This document shows, in pieces, positions 10,018 through 22,321 of a stretch of 64,000 nt of DNA (positions within the stretch are counted from its first letter, which is position 1; the number at the start of each line of letters is the position of its first letter). The translations under genes and the position numbers were made by a program. The DNA is from Talaromyces rugulosus (taxonomy: Eukaryota > Ascomycota > Eurotiomycetes > Eurotiales > Trichocomaceae). The stretch lies in NCBI RefSeq assembly GCF_013368755.1, contig NC_049565.1, forward strand, positions 3,844,001 through 3,908,000, in the 5' to 3' direction. The notes under the pieces were generated by a model, which saw nothing but the letters and a program-made list of their open reading frames with translations, did not search any database and was not told the origin of the DNA.

Positions 10018-13005
10018 ATGTCCAAAGTCGGTGTCAAGACGACATTTGAAGCGTCGCGAATACTCCGGCCGATATACACAGGAGGAAGCACGTCTTTAGA
10101 TTCCAGTGGTCGCATCCTTGCGTCTTGCGTGGGAGAGGATGCTCTCGTAATCGACTTGACCACAGGCGACCAATTGGCCAGCCTTGAAGGAGTGAGTCTA
10201 CCGGAATCGCGACTTTCAAAAGTCCCTGAATACTGACAATTTCTCTCTATAGGATGGAGAAATTATCACAGATTTAGCGAGTAAGTTAATCCACGGAGAA
10301 AATAGACTCACTTATCTAATCTTCTCTTTCTAGTTACGCCGTCGGCTTCGCACGTCGTGATCTGCTCCCGGTCGTTGTCTATGCGCATCTACTCTTTAAC
10401 AAATATCGATACTGAAATGAGAACTCTTGATGCGAATATGGTTAAGAGTGTCAAAGCACACACATCGCCTGTGGTCACCACCGCCATCGATTCAACAGGT
10501 ACTCTTTTGGCTACTGGGTGCTCTGACGGAACTATCAAAGTTTGGGACATCAGAGGTGGATATATCACACACACGTTTCATGGACATGGAGGAGTTATCT
10601 CTGCGCTCTGCTTTTTTGAAGCGAGTACCGCCGCTACCGAGGACGGAGAGAAATCCAAGTCGCTTCGAAAAAAGAAAAATCAACTCAGTCAAGAGGAAGC
10701 ATCAACGTCAACCACGCTTCGATTGGCATCTGGTGATGAAGAAGGAAAAGTGAGAGTATGGGACTTGAACAAGAAAAAGTCTTTGGTTATTCTAGAGTCT
10801 CACGTCTCTGTGGTACGTAGTTTGTCTTACTCGGAGTCTGAGAATGCTCTGCTTTCGGCTTCTCGCGACAAAACTGTCATCGTATGGGACGCTCGAACGT
10901 GGAAAAGCCGACGAATCATTCCAGTTTTGGAGAGTGTGGAGACTGCGGGGTTTATTTCTGACACTGCCCTTATTTTCATCGGAGGCGAGAGAGGAACTCT
11001 ACGTATTTGGGACGGCAACAGAGGAGGGGAGATTACACAAGAGCAACCTGAAGGCGCAGAAACTGATGCCATTGTTGCTGCTGAATACTCTCAGGGGCTG
11101 TCATTTGTAGTGACTGTTCACGCCGACCAAACATTGCGGTTGCATTCTATAGCACCCTTGGATGATTATAATCCTGGGTCTTCGATACCACCCTTGCCCG
11201 TCATTAGGCGGATCTCTGGAAACGACGATGAAGTGATTGACTTGGCTTATGTCGGCCCAGACCGGTCTCTCTTGGCTATGGCAGCCAATACAGAGAGCAT
11301 CAGAGTCGTTTCTATGGGTGGTTCGACCAAGAGTTCTGAAGAGGGCAGCAACTATTTCGGAGCAGACGTTACGTATTTGGATGGCCATGACGATATAGTC
11401 ATTTGCCTTGACGTCGACTGGTCAGGCCATTGGCTTGCTACTGGTGCAAAAGACAATACAGCTCGTCTCTGGCGCCTTGATCCTGAAACTTCTTCCTTTA
11501 CTTGTGCAGCTACTTTCACAGGCCATGCCGAATCACTTGGAGCGATTGCTTTGCCTCGAACTCCTCCCCCGGTGGGGTCAAAAGCATATACTGATCCATT
11601 AAGCTATCCTCCAGCTTTTATTTTCACCGGTTCTCAAGACCGAACAATCAAAAGATGGGACACGGGGAAAATGAGCGCCAGTCAATTGTCGTCTCCTAAA
11701 GCAACATATACCAGGAAAGCCCATGAAAAGGATATCAACGCCTTGGATGTCAACCACATAGCCACGTTATTCGCCTCTGCATCTCAAGATCGCACTGTGA
11801 AGGTTTGGTCGGCAGAAGATGGCAATGTGGTGGGCATCCTACGTGGTCACAAACGAGGTGTATGGTCTGTCCGGTTCTCGCCTAAAAACATGCCCATTAT
11901 AAATTCGAATTCCGGCACCAGTACCAGCCGTGGCTTGGTGGCCACAGGTTCTGGTGACAAAACCGTCAAGATCTGGAACCTGACTGACTTTAGTTGTCTC
12001 CTCACCTTTGAGGGCCACACAAACAGCGTTCTCAAGGTCCTTTGGCTACCACCTGTTCAACTGGCTTCGGAGGGCGACAAGGAAGACGTAAAGGCGGCAA
12101 ACAAAGATCTTGTCGCGACTCGCCCGCTTCTCGCTTCATCTGCTGCAGATGGCCTGGTGAAAATTTGGTCTCCTTATACGGGCGAGCTAGAAACTACATT
12201 AGACAACCATACAGACCGAGTGTGGGCACTTGCTTCTCCAACGCCATCTGGGTCTCGAGAAGACACCAAACTCTCAGAGGAAAAGCCGCCATTTGCCTTG
12301 ATTTCAGGCGCTGCCGATTCCACCGTCACATTCTGGGCAGATACAACATCGGCAACGCTGACTGCTGCAGTGTCGGCCAATTCAGCTCGCATTGAACAGG
12401 ACCAGCAGTTGCAAAACTACATCCGGGCTGGTGCTTTCAGAGAAGCCATCACGCTTGCTCTTCAACTCAACCACCCAGGCCGTTTGCTTTCGCTATTCAC
12501 TACTGCTATTGAAGAAGCGGACGGAACTGTAGACGCTGATAACAACACTGCCGAAGACAAGATTCTCCTTACTGGCAACAGCTCTGTGGACACAGTCTTG
12601 CAATCTCTTGACCATGACAACCTCTACTTATTGCTTCTGCGCCTCCGTGATTGGAACACCAATGCACGCACAGCCAAAGTCGCGCAGCGTATCCTATATG
12701 CTCTCGTACGCTCCTATCCCGCAACAACCTTTGTTGAACTCGCCAGCCGTCCTCCCCCCGCCGCAGCTCAGGGCAAACGAAGCGGGAAGTTCGCCCGCAA
12801 TACGGCTTTGAAAGAGGTTTTTGGTGCCCTGTCAGCATACACCGATCGGCATTATCGACGAGTCGAGGAGCTGGTTGACGAGAGTTATCTCGTTGAATGG
12901 ATTCTCGATGAAATGGACGGTGGAATCGGATTAGTTACGAATACTGATCCTAATGGTCATAATGTCCCTGACCATGAAAAGGATGTGATCATGTTAGAGG
13001 CATGA
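10018..13005 (+). CDS. utp13: U3 snoRNP-associated WD40 protein Utp13
   Basis: Utp13 (human TBL3) is a UtpB subunit of the SSU processome and acts in 18S pre-rRNA processing in the nucleolus. Three exons, 10018..10191, 10253..10280 (28 nt) and 10334..13005, give 957 residues; donors are GTGAGT and GTAAGT, acceptors CTATAG and TTCTAG. The protein is two tandem WD40 propellers, with blades ending in IKVWDIRG, VRVWDLNK, VIVWDART, ARLWRLDP, IKRWDTGK, VKVWSAED, VKIWNLTD and VKIWSPYT. After about residue 740 comes the alpha-helical Utp13 C-terminal domain (NYIRAGAFREAITLALQLN, later LLLLRLRDWNTNARTAKVAQ). Order and length match the family. A Lys/Ser-rich loop in an early blade (about residue 200) is lineage-specific. 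Four nucleolar WD40 genes share this window. Confidence 0.93.
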
Positions 13006-13299
13006 TAGTTTTGTTTGGAGTTGGTCACCTCATTCTTTGTATAGATTGTGTATATAGCAATCCCTGTTTTTTACACACCAAAAAAGCACTGCGCGTTCTT
13101 CTATGTGATATCAGCATTTGGTCTATAATGATATAGACTTATTGAAAGCAAAATTTTGACATCTAGAGGATAGGACTGGTCGCAAAATTTAAAACCGTAA
13201 CCGGGTATATTCAAAATTATGTATAATTTTGTGTACCAGCGTCAACTATTTTGATCCTGAATATACCGAAATCTCTAAAATGATCTATTATTTACGTCG

Positions 13300-14823
13300 T
13301 TAGCGACGCCTCGAGGAGTCCTTGTATTTATCGCGGTCCCTTCCTGAATCACCATCTCGGCGGTCACGACCAGAGCGGGGATGTCTATCTCGGTCTCGGT
13401 CTCGATCATCGTCTCGAGTAGAATCTCTTTCTCGTCTTGAAGACTTGTAATCATCTTTACGACTTGACCGATCCTTGTAGTCGCGGTCACTTCGGTCTCG
13501 GTCGCTCCGGTCTCGATAACGCCGGTTTTCTCTCTCGCTGCCTCTGTCATCATCATATCGACGACTACGCCGGTCGTAGGCCCCAGATGACCGACTGCGG
13601 TCTCGGTGTCTTCGCGACGACGAATCCTTACTGCGTTCTCGACGACGATCCCGAGTGCTAGACTCGCCCTCGTCGTCATACCTATGCCTCCGTTCTCGAT
13701 CTCCCCGTCCGTTTGTCGGCGCCACATGGTTTTTGGCGTCTAGCTGAAGTGTCTTAAATTCATCCTCGGTAAGACGTTCACCTGTCGATTTGTTCTTCAT
13801 GACAATTGGCATATATACACCTTCCGTATTGCCGCTATTATCTCCAGCCTTCCTTGAGCCCTTGCGCATGGCGGATTTACCCCACGCTCCTATTTCCGTC
13901 TCTGCTCCTTTGCCGCCGGAGATATCCTTTGCTCCAATACCCAAGAATCCCGGTCGACGTTCAGGCACAGAGGTCTTGGTCGCTGCTGCTGTACTACTCG
14001 AGCCGTCGTATCTCCCGCGACCAATAGTTTGCCCATCCTTCCAACCCATACCCCGAAGCAGGGCAGCGCCAAATTCCTCGACGGGGACTGCATTGTAGGC
14101 ATCAAGGCTGGCCTGGTCAGGACGCGTTGCGACATCGGTACGGAATGAACTTGTCTCGTCGTATCTTCCTTCACCTTTGGAGGAAGACTCAATCACCAAG
14201 TCCGACCGTTTACGGTCCTTGTTCCCTTGGCTTTCGCTGATCAGGGCCTGTAAAGCGAGCTCATCCTGCCCAAGAGGCTCTGGTTTTTGAGGCGTAGTAG
14301 AGTCGTCGGCAGCATCAGGCATATCGACATCTTTTCTTTCCTCGGCAACATGCTCTATATCGCCCTCTCGCGAAGGCGCAAGGCTGAGTCCATAAGAGAT
14401 ACTTGGTCCTTCTGTCTCCACCACCGCAGCACCAGCGCCAGCAGCCTGAACTTCCTGCGGAAGTAAATTCTTGCCCTTGCGATTAACACCCGGTCGATCG
14501 CGCCAGTTGTTTTTGCTTTGCACTTGGATAACAAGGGGCGCTTTTGCCTCTGCCGCAGCGTGCTTGCTGATTGCGCCACCGGCTGTGCTATCGAACCCAA
14601 CCACCTCTTGGTGTGCAGGTTCTTCCTCTTCTTCCTCGTCGGAGAAATCTCGGTATAAGTTTCGGTTTGATCGTTTGTTTGGAAAGCCCTTTGGGCCCCT
14701 TGAGGGAGGAGGTAGTTGGGACTTGAAGGGGGCCTTGTTTTCGGTGGTCTTCTTGGATAGCGATACCGTGAATGGCTTCGCGTTTCCCGGGCGCCCGGGC
14801 GCGTCGTTTTGTCGCGACGACAT
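13300..14823 (-). CDS. spp2: Pre-mRNA-splicing factor Spp2 (G-patch, GPKOW family)
   Basis: Spp2 activates the DEAH ATPase Prp2 through its G-patch to drive the spliceosome Bact to B* step (established for yeast). This is a single exon of 507 residues starting at the ATG at 14823. Residues 1-60 are basic and Pro-rich with SQLPPPSRGPKGFPNKRSNR. An acidic patch, DFSDEEEEEEP, follows. The G-patch lies near residues 245-275: VEEFGAALLRGMGWKDGQTI then GRGRYDG, followed by RRPGFLGIGA. The stretch YMPIVMKNKSTGERLTEDEF is a further family block. The last 130 residues are RD/RS/DR repeats, a low-complexity spliceosomal tail typical of filamentous fungi and absent from the short yeast protein. The gene is convergent with utp13, 294 bp apart. 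Firm identification. Confidence 0.9.
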   Translation of the reverse strand: MSSRQNDAPGRPGNAKPFTVSLSKKTTENKAPFKSQLPPPSRGPKGFPNKRSNRNLYRDFSDEEEEEEPAHQEVVGFDSTAGGAISKHAAAEAKAPLVIQVQSKNNWRDRPGVNRKGKNLLPQEVQAAGAGAAVVETEGPSISYGLSLAPSREGDIEHVAEERKDVDMPDAADDSTTPQKPEPLGQDELALQALISESQGNKDRKRSDLVIESSSKGEGRYDETSSFRTDVATRPDQASLDAYNAVPVEEFGAALLRGMGWKDGQTIGRGRYDGSSSTAAATKTSVPERRPGFLGIGAKDISGGKGAETEIGAWGKSAMRKGSRKAGDNSGNTEGVYMPIVMKNKSTGERLTEDEFKTLQLDAKNHVAPTNGRGDRERRHRYDDEGESSTRDRRRERSKDSSSRRHRDRSRSSGAYDRRSRRYDDDRGSERENRRYRDRSDRDRSDRDYKDRSSRKDDYKSSRRERDSTRDDDRDRDRDRHPRSGRDRRDGDSGRDRDKYKDSSRRR

Positions 14824-15615
14824 TTCTTGCGGCTTTTCTGAAGAGCAAGTAGTATGTATATTGTTCGTCCCCCTTTGCGCTCCTATATGTAAAGAATGTA
14901 TGTGGTGTAATATGAGCCAAAGGTAGTTAAGTTCGCCGAGGGATTGGCAAGGAGTGGAAATTTCCTTATCGCCGCCGCGGAAGTCTTATCGCAAATCACG
15001 AGACATTTCTGACGGGATCACTAAATGATGTCAAGCATCAGTTCGAACCGTTGGTTAAAAAAGATATACATACCACTTGCCAATTAGGAATTTTTAACGT
15101 TAAAAGAGTTTAAGATGAATATTAAAAAACCTTTAGTTTCGAATAAACTATAACAATAACATGATATACCTAATAGTAGGTATATGGCATTCATTGCTTT
15201 CACGCAGCTGGTTATATCCAGTGCGAAATGACCATGATGTATAAACTTATCAAGACTACTCGTACAAATTAATAGCCAGAAGAAGAAAGAGGTTGCCACC
15301 AAAGCCGAGCCCAAGAAGAACCATCCCAACGCCAGTCCATGGTGACACATACCGCCCTAGCTATTTCCTGCAGGGAGACGATAAGAAATGACATGGACAA
15401 TAATAGATAGGAAAAAAAGAAGAAAAGGACGAAGAATGAAGAGTGAAAAGGGGTAAAGGGTAAAAGGGTAGGGATTAGGAGAGAATAAAGTCGTATAAAT
15501 CGTATGATAGGATTGGGTGATATAGGGCTGGATGTCGCCCATGGGAAGATAAGAAAGGTCATGTATGTACAAAAGTTTCTCCGTGGATCGAGGTCCATTG
15601 ACAGAGGGGACTAGC
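14824..15615. other. Intergenic: spp2 promoter and vid21 3' region
   Basis: 792 bp between the start of spp2 and the stop of vid21, both on the minus strand. It is AT-rich with purine-rich stretches (15400-15480) that read as hydrophobic or Lys/Arg-rich nonsense frames. No convincing gene. Confidence 0.45.
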
Positions 15616-18600
15616 TTAACTGCTAGCCATTTGGGCCGGAGGAGGATGTGGACTTTTGTTGGTGCCAGCTGCGCTTCCACTGCGTTGAGCTTGCGGTGTA
15701 GCACTTCTGCTCTGTGGGAGAACGCTGCCATTCATAGATGGAGAGCTACCCACAGGAACGTGATTCTGTTGATTGGGCTGAGTTACTCGCATCAACGGTG
15801 AAAATTGCGCCTGAGAGTTCGGTATTCCAGCATTTCCGTTGGCTTGGAAATTGGAATCTGGGGAGATTTGATAGTTGGACTGCACGGCATTCATATTTCC
15901 GGCATTAGCGTTTATAGCTGCTTGAGACATACGCTGCTGTTGCTGTTGATATACATGAAGACGTTCTGTTGCCAATTTAGTCACTTGCTCAGGCGATAGA
16001 TTCGGGTGGTTCCTCTGAATCTGGTTTTGGATGTTTGTTATTGTTGGAACGACGCCGGTTGAAAGGTGGGGAGGTTGAGCCATTCGTGGAGAAGATGGTG
16101 ATATGCCTTGAGCATTGGTGCCATGAAAAGACGGACTGGCCATTCCACCTGCAGCCTGCATAGCGGCAATCATCGCTGCGTTGCTGGGATTGCCGTTCAT
16201 TCCTTGAACATTAACATTTGGCGAGTGGGCTCCTTGCTGATTGAACTGTTGAGCATTATGGAATTGCTGTTGTCCGGACGGCTGGACTTGTTGCTGGCGA
16301 GACTGAAGCATGCGTTGTTGCTCCGACAATCGATTAGCCTCCCGCATGATGCGCGCGTTATCAGGAGATCCTTGAATGGCAATTCCTGGCCGTGCAGCTA
16401 TTTGCTGTTGCATGCCTGGCTGTGGAACCATCTTCACAGGCATCGAGTTCGGCGGTAGAGGGCTATTCATAGGTCTTCCGTTGGGCATAGCTTGCATAGG
16501 CATGGCGTTACCATTGTTGATAACTGCATTGGAAGAAACGCCACTCGCCACTGCGTTCGACGTGGTACCAGGTATTGGCTGAGAACCGGTGGCAGGTACA
16601 TTGCCTGGAGCTCGGCCGTTGGCACCGTTCAGTGCAGTGGTTTGCTGATTTGAGAGTTGTCCGGCACGTTGGGCAGCTAGGGTGGCCTGCAAATGCTGGT
16701 TTTAGCTAAGCGATTAAACGACCAAAAAAGGATCTGTTGATAACTTACCCTTTGTTGAGCAATCATCTGTTGGCGGTAGTGCTCTTGTCTCTCCTGGAGT
16801 TTTTGTTCTCTTTCGTACTTCATCTTACTGAATTCAGCTGGGTTGGTGATGGGTGGCTTGGGCTGACTCGCTTCATTAACCTTCCGCAGGGAAGCAAGGT
16901 GAGATGCTTATAAAAAAAATTAGCCTTTTGACACAAGAAAAAGTCACAATAAACGTGTAAAATGTCAAATCTACCTTGCTGTTGCTTCTGAAGAGTTGTT
17001 TCCCGTTTCTTTGCTAGTTTGCGCATGGCTTCTAGGAGAGCCAAATGGCGCGAAGTTCGTCGACGTTCTACTCTCATAGGTTGTGTTGTCCTCTTTCTAA
17101 TGAAGGGTTGTGTTTGTCCCGTATTTCCATTTCCTTGTTGTTGCGCCGCTTGCTGTTGCAATTGCTGCTGTTGCGCCGCTTGTTGTGCCATAACAGCACG
17201 CTGAGCTGCCTCGAGTCGCTGGTGATAAGCGCGAAAGTACTGAGTCTTCGACATATCAGCAGGCAAGCCTTCGAGACTAATCCATCGTTCGAAACATTCC
17301 CACGGTGTTCGCCGCTCTGCTGCGGATGGGAACATCGAAGAGGACGATAGACAGTTAGAAATAAGGGACCAGTTGTATGAGTAATCCTTCACTAAACGAC
17401 GAAGCTCGTCATCTTCCATGACAGTCCATTGCGAAGAGTTTCTAGACTCAAAAAAGCCAACCGATGGCATTGGGTGTTCAGTAGGAGGGCGGAAAGAGTG
17501 ACCAGGATGGATGCGATCCCGAATGTGCTTATTTTCGGGACGAAATAGCGCAACGTTCGTCTGATCAGGAGAAACATCCTCATTTTCGGGTTCTGGTGGA
17601 TTACTGTTTTGAACAGAGTCATATCGACTTCGTTTTTGAGGTGGTAGGTCGTCGCTAAAGCTAATCCTGCCTGTGGCATATTTAGACACTGGAAGAATCT
17701 CCATATTCCAATCCGTATCCGGCTGAAATCTGAAATTTGGCAAACATGTTTCCGGTGATATGCCCATTGGAGAGTAAATAGGAAGCTCATCCAATAATTT
17801 CTCGGATGTTGGGGTAAAGTCGAGGGAAAACGTGAATTCATCAGATCCGAGCGAAAACATGGCTGCAGGAGCAACCATGTCTTTCAGATCTGTTCGCAGC
17901 TCCTCTGCAAAGCCCTCGCTACCAGACTCATCCTCTGCGGATGGCACCAATTCAGGCGTAGGCTGAGAAGCAGGTAGAAAATCTTCTGGGGCAATTGTAG
18001 TCTCGGCACGAGGTTCCTTGGTCTCTGCAATCTCCGGCTGTCTCGAAGATGGTATCTTGGCATTCACGCGAAGCTGCGCTCGCTGTTCAGAGCCACTATT
18101 GATGAATTCGGCACACCAGTCAGCACAGCTCTTGGCGGCTGCGATTTTCCATTTGCGCTCTTCTCGAAAGTCTGTGCGCAACCATTTCATATGATCTAGC
18201 AAGACATCCCAATGCGTGCCCTGGCGTTGAGGTTCAACTGATCTTTTCATCTGGCGAAGTGGCCACCGATTGGCGTTCTGAAGGGAGTAAATTCGCCGTA
18301 AAGTACGACAGTCCATCTGTTCTTGGTACTCCAGAAAGTGATTGGATGTACTCAGAGTCTTGTGAGCAGATCCCAAAAGCGTACTTATGTTCGAACTGCG
18401 GGGAGGTGAATAGGCCTTATTCTGGAAAAGGGTCAATAAGTAATCTTGTTCATCAGTCAACCCAGCTATCAATTGGCCTCCATGTTGGCTAACAAGGTCC
18501 AAAGACTCTTGTTTTTCGGCTTGCTTTTGCGGGAACACCACAGTAGACAACCGGACACGATCCTTTTCACGGTCCTTTCTCTGTTTGATTCGGGTAGCGG

Positions 18601-20254
18601 TGTCAGGTGTCCCCAACTCGGACATCGGAGTCTCGCGCGTTGAATCTCCCAAGAATCCATCAGTGCGCGATATTGGGGTTTTGGGAGTCTCTCCAAGAAT
18701 TTCCGAGACTGACTTATGCCTTATAGCACCTGATGACACCCGAGTTGTCATCCTCTCAGGTGCGGGATGCATCGGGGTTGATGAAATCTTGGAAACGCAC
18801 CCTGATAAATCGGAAGCTGGATGCTCAGTTTTGATGTTTGCGGGGATATCCACGGAGGGCACAGGGTGACTTTCTATACTCTCTGAAGAAACTTCGTTGG
18901 TCGGCAATCGTTTGTCTATGTGCGATGGCGCAAGGTTCGAGTCTTTCTGGGCACCTATTTTATCAACGGATGACGGAGCTATTGGCGTAACATGTACATC
19001 CTCCTTGATGACCTGGTTTGAAACTGGTGTAATCCCTGGTTGACCACGGTCTCCAATGGCGTCACTAGCAGTCAAAGCCTGCGCATTACCCCGAAGAGAT
19101 TGGGCCTCCTCAAGTCTAAGTTGCTCGTCAGGGGTGGAGGGCACAGTTGTCGTTGGGGCATCCTGAGGAGCAGGATGTCCTTTAGGCACAACCTCAGACT
19201 TTTCCGAGACAGTGATATGGTCATCAGCCTCTTCGGCCTCATCCGGACTTGTATCGGAAGAAGCAGTAGGAGGGACAGGGGTGTTTGTGGAATAGGGCTC
19301 GATAGATGAAGCTGGAGAAAGAGGTTGATCGAGATGCGCAACTGCGCCTAGGGATAGAGCGGGCTTGCGATCTTGTTTGACTTCAAGTTTCGATGGAACG
19401 GTCTGCGATTTTGCCGGAACAGCCTGTTCGACTGAAGGTAGTTGAGAAGGTTTATCTCTGGGGCTTTGTCGAAGTTGGGATGGGGAGGTGGAAACATCAG
19501 CTACTGTGCTAACTGGAGTTCCTGGTGCTGTGAGTTGAGGCGCATTACCAGTCGCGGCGGGGGTCAATTGCGACGTAGACGGTTTTGATGGTGATGGAGG
19601 AATGCGAGGAACTTGCTGGGCAGCTTTATTGGTTGGTGCGACATCTATTTGTATAGGAGTGGAGGGTTTCTGTAGTTCTGCCTTGTTCGTTGTTGCGCGA
19701 CTCTGAGCATCCTGGCTGCCAGGACGATTATCAACCGGGAGCGGTCCGGTCGCGGTTTCCTGCGGGACAGAAACGCTCACAGCAGGAGAGTCGGTGGAAG
19801 GAAAGCTTTGCTGGGATGGTTTCTGAGGAAGATTTGGGAAGGGGGGGAGGGTAGCTTCGTTGAAATAGTAACCTCTGGATTACTTGTTAGTTGACCAATT
19901 TGCGAATTGGGGGATTGAAGAATTATATAAAAATAATGATTCTTTTTTATTATACGCGAATGATTATTTGAGGATGGTTACTTACTTGGAGAGATCATTG
20001 GCGTCGAGAAACTGAAGTTCCTGTTGCTGGTAGAGAGAATCCGCGGTCGCTCCCTCGGCCGCGCCTGGAAACCCTACGGTCGCAAAGTAGAGCTCACTCA
20101 ATTTTCTCTTTCGCGACTGCAAACATTGTCTAAAATTCACGGTAAGCGATGAATCGATGTCGCATGAAATGTTGAGCAATAACAATCGCTCGAAAAAATT
20201 TTTAACTTACGTGATCTCATCATTTTTGGACCGGAGGAGCTCGTCGCGGAGCAT
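15616..20254 (-). CDS. vid21: Chromatin modification protein Vid21/Eaf1 (NuA4 scaffold, HSA and SANT)
   Basis: Eaf1/Vid21 is the platform subunit of the NuA4 histone H4/H2A acetyltransferase. Five exons, 20254..20211, 20129..19986, 19874..16975, 16906..16749 and 16686..15616, give 1438 residues; all joins keep frame and use GTAAGT or GTAGAT donors. The start MLRDELLRSKNDEI then TQCLQSRKRKLSELYFATVG matches the conserved Eaf1 N-terminus, and a TGA lies in frame eight codons upstream. Residues 80-500 are disordered. The HSA domain is near 575-670 (WDVLLDHMKWLRTDFREERK). The SANT/Myb domain is near 870-935 (QWTVMEDDELRRLVKDYSYN). A basic helix follows (RHLALLEAMRKLAKKRE), then a Gln/Asn/Met-rich tail to the end. 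Length and order fit Aspergillus-type Vid21. It is divergent from mak11, and its first intron lies in the shared regulatory zone. Confidence 0.92.
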
Positions 20255-20761
20255 GGAGTCTACCTCGACCACGCGTCATCCGACTAACGCGTGGAAAAAA
20301 AGGATAGTAGGGAGAGCGATATCATTCAGACCGAAAAAATCGCTCGAAAATGATAAAATGGGTGGTGTTTCGAAGGGGTTCGATGAAGGATATACACGAC
20401 GCGAGATTTTGGCTGGCAGAATTGACTGGGGGTGCAGGCAGATGCGTGGATTCGACGGGAGTGCTGCCTTTGGGGGGGGGGGGTGAGAGCACTGGGCGCT
20501 GAACGCAAGGAGCGGCGGACTCAGCGGAACTTTGGCTACGAACCCGGCTGGGTCGAGGCCAAGCGTTGCTGCCTCAGGACGAAATTCCTGTTCTCGGTCC
20601 GTCACGTGAGGGGCTAGTTCGGCACCACTGTATTTCCGGGTCCCGGCGGTGACGGGTGGCAGTACGATCCCGCGCAACAAAAAAAAATATCCGAGCTAGG
20701 ATAATAAGGGAAAGAACGACTGACTGTAAAGCATTATTGCTGTTTTTTGTGCTGCATTACA
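20255..20761. promoter_or_regulatory. Divergent promoter of vid21 and mak11, with a G12 run
   Basis: 507 bp between start codons. It contains a run of 12 G (20472-20483). Just inside vid21, in its first intron (20130-20210), are GCGATGA at 20146-20152 and GAAAAAATTTTT at 20192-20203, which resemble the PAC and RRPE elements of ribosome-biogenesis genes. They lie 560-615 bp upstream of the mak11 ATG. Whether they act on mak11 is inference. Confidence 0.35.
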
Positions 20762-22321
20762 ATGGCTAAACGAAAGAGAGAAGCTGCTGCCACTGCTAAG
20801 GAGCAAGTCTCTATTGAGCAGCCTCGCAAGGCCGTCAAGGCCACGACTACTGCTGAATCTCCCGACAATGCCGCTATTGCTGGTACCATCCAGATCGTCA
20901 CCGGTTCTTATGAACGAGTTCTACACGGATTTACTGCAGCCCTTCCTATCCAGCCACCGGATCTGACTTCTGGCGAGAGCGAAAAGGTAGACTCGTCTGC
21001 AACGGTGCATTTTGCAGATACGTTTCTTTTCCAGGCGCATACATCGGCAATTCGATCATTGGCGCTGTCACCACTCAGCAATACGGATCCATCGCAGCCT
21101 CAGAACCTGGTGTTAGCCAGCGGCGGTTCCGATGAGCGGATCAATTTATATTCTCTGTCCTCGTCTCCTCCTCTCGTTAGTGACCGGTTCCCCTCGGTTC
21201 CGACTCTGGCAGGAAACAAGATCTTGGAGAACCCGAAAAATCGAGAACTAGGGTCTCTCCTCCACCACTCATCCAGCATCACCGCGCTGAACTTCCCCTC
21301 CAAATCAAAATTATTAGCGGCGGGCGAGGATAATGTCATATCCGTAACCAGAATACGCGATTGGAATGTGGTATCTACAATCAAAGCACCCCAACCCAAG
21401 TCTCAGGGAAGACCCAGTGGAGATACCGCACCTTTCGGAAGCGAGCCCTGCGGGGTCAATGCGTTTGCTGTGCATCCAAGTATGAAGTTGATGCTGAGTG
21501 TCGGTCGTGGTGAAAAGTGCATGAGATTGTGGAATCTAATCACGGGGAAAAAGGCTGGTGTGCTTAATTTTAGCAGGGACATATTGCAGTCCATCAATGA
21601 AAACAAGCGAGGAACCGGCGAAGGACGAGGAATTGTTTGGGACTCTCAAGGAGAGGAGTTTGCTGTTGCCTTTGAATGGGGCGTCGTGGTATTCGGAGTG
21701 GTAAGCCTTCCTTCGCAGATTGTTAGACAAAGAACTCGATTGACCTTTTCCTAGGACTCCACACCCAAGTGCAGAGTTCTTCCGCCCAGTCGCACTAAAA
21801 TCCATCGTATTCGCTACTTTGACTTTAGCACAAAGAAGGATGGCACAAACGAACTACTAGCTATTTCAACCGAGGATGGCCGGGTGATTTTTTATTCCAC
21901 TAAAGAGACGAGCGAAGCAGATGACTCATCGATACCCGATGCTAAGCTAATAGTCCAATTAGGCGGAAAGGCCAGTGGTCTTTCAGGACGTGTCAAGGAC
22001 TTTGAGATTCTCGATCTTGCGGATATTGAGAACTGGAAGCACCATTTCGTACTACTGACTTGTGGTAGCGATGGGGCCGTCCGTGTATGGCTACTTAAGA
22101 CTCAATCCAACGCCAATGCGAAGAAGCAGGAGGCAAACAAATCCAGCGAGATAGTCTACCGCCTTCTCGACACATATGAGACTGGGAACCGCGTAACCTG
22201 CTTGGCGTCATTTGTGATGCAGCGACCACACGCACTGGATGGAATCGATGGTTCGGATCTGGAATCAGATGATCTAGAAGAGGAAGAGGCGGCTAGCAGT
22301 GACGAAAGTGATGAGGAGTAA
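20762..22321 (+). CDS. mak11: 60S ribosome biogenesis WD40 protein Mak11 (PAK1IP1 family)
   Basis: Mak11 associates with early pre-60S particles and Rlp24 in yeast and is needed for 60S subunit accumulation. Two exons, 20762..21700 and 21755..22321, give 501 residues; the 54-nt intron starts GTAAGC and ends TTCCTAG, phase 0. The start ACAATGGCT was chosen over an in-frame upstream ATG at 20747. A basic leader (MAKRKREAAATAKEQ) precedes a WD40 propeller: GTIQIVTGSYERVLHGF, FQAHTSAIRSLALSPL, LASGGSDERINLYSL, FPSKSKLLAAGEDN, and VHPSMKLMLSVGRGEKCMRL. A further blade, FVLLTCGSDGAVRVWLLKT, is near residue 425. The end is acidic (Asp/Glu/Ser-rich), usual for nucleolar factors. The identification rests on propeller order and flanking motifs; other small nucleolar WD40 proteins are less likely. 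Confidence 0.85.

Noticed and set aside
14990..15060. T-arm-like GTTCGAACC suggesting a tRNA
   Set aside because: No acceptor stem, D-arm or anticodon arm can be built around it.
15084..15598. Hydrophobic minus-strand frames of 88 and 109 residues after vid21
   Set aside because: They arise from A/G- and T/C-rich tracts in the probable 3' UTR; composition is random and the frames overlap each other.
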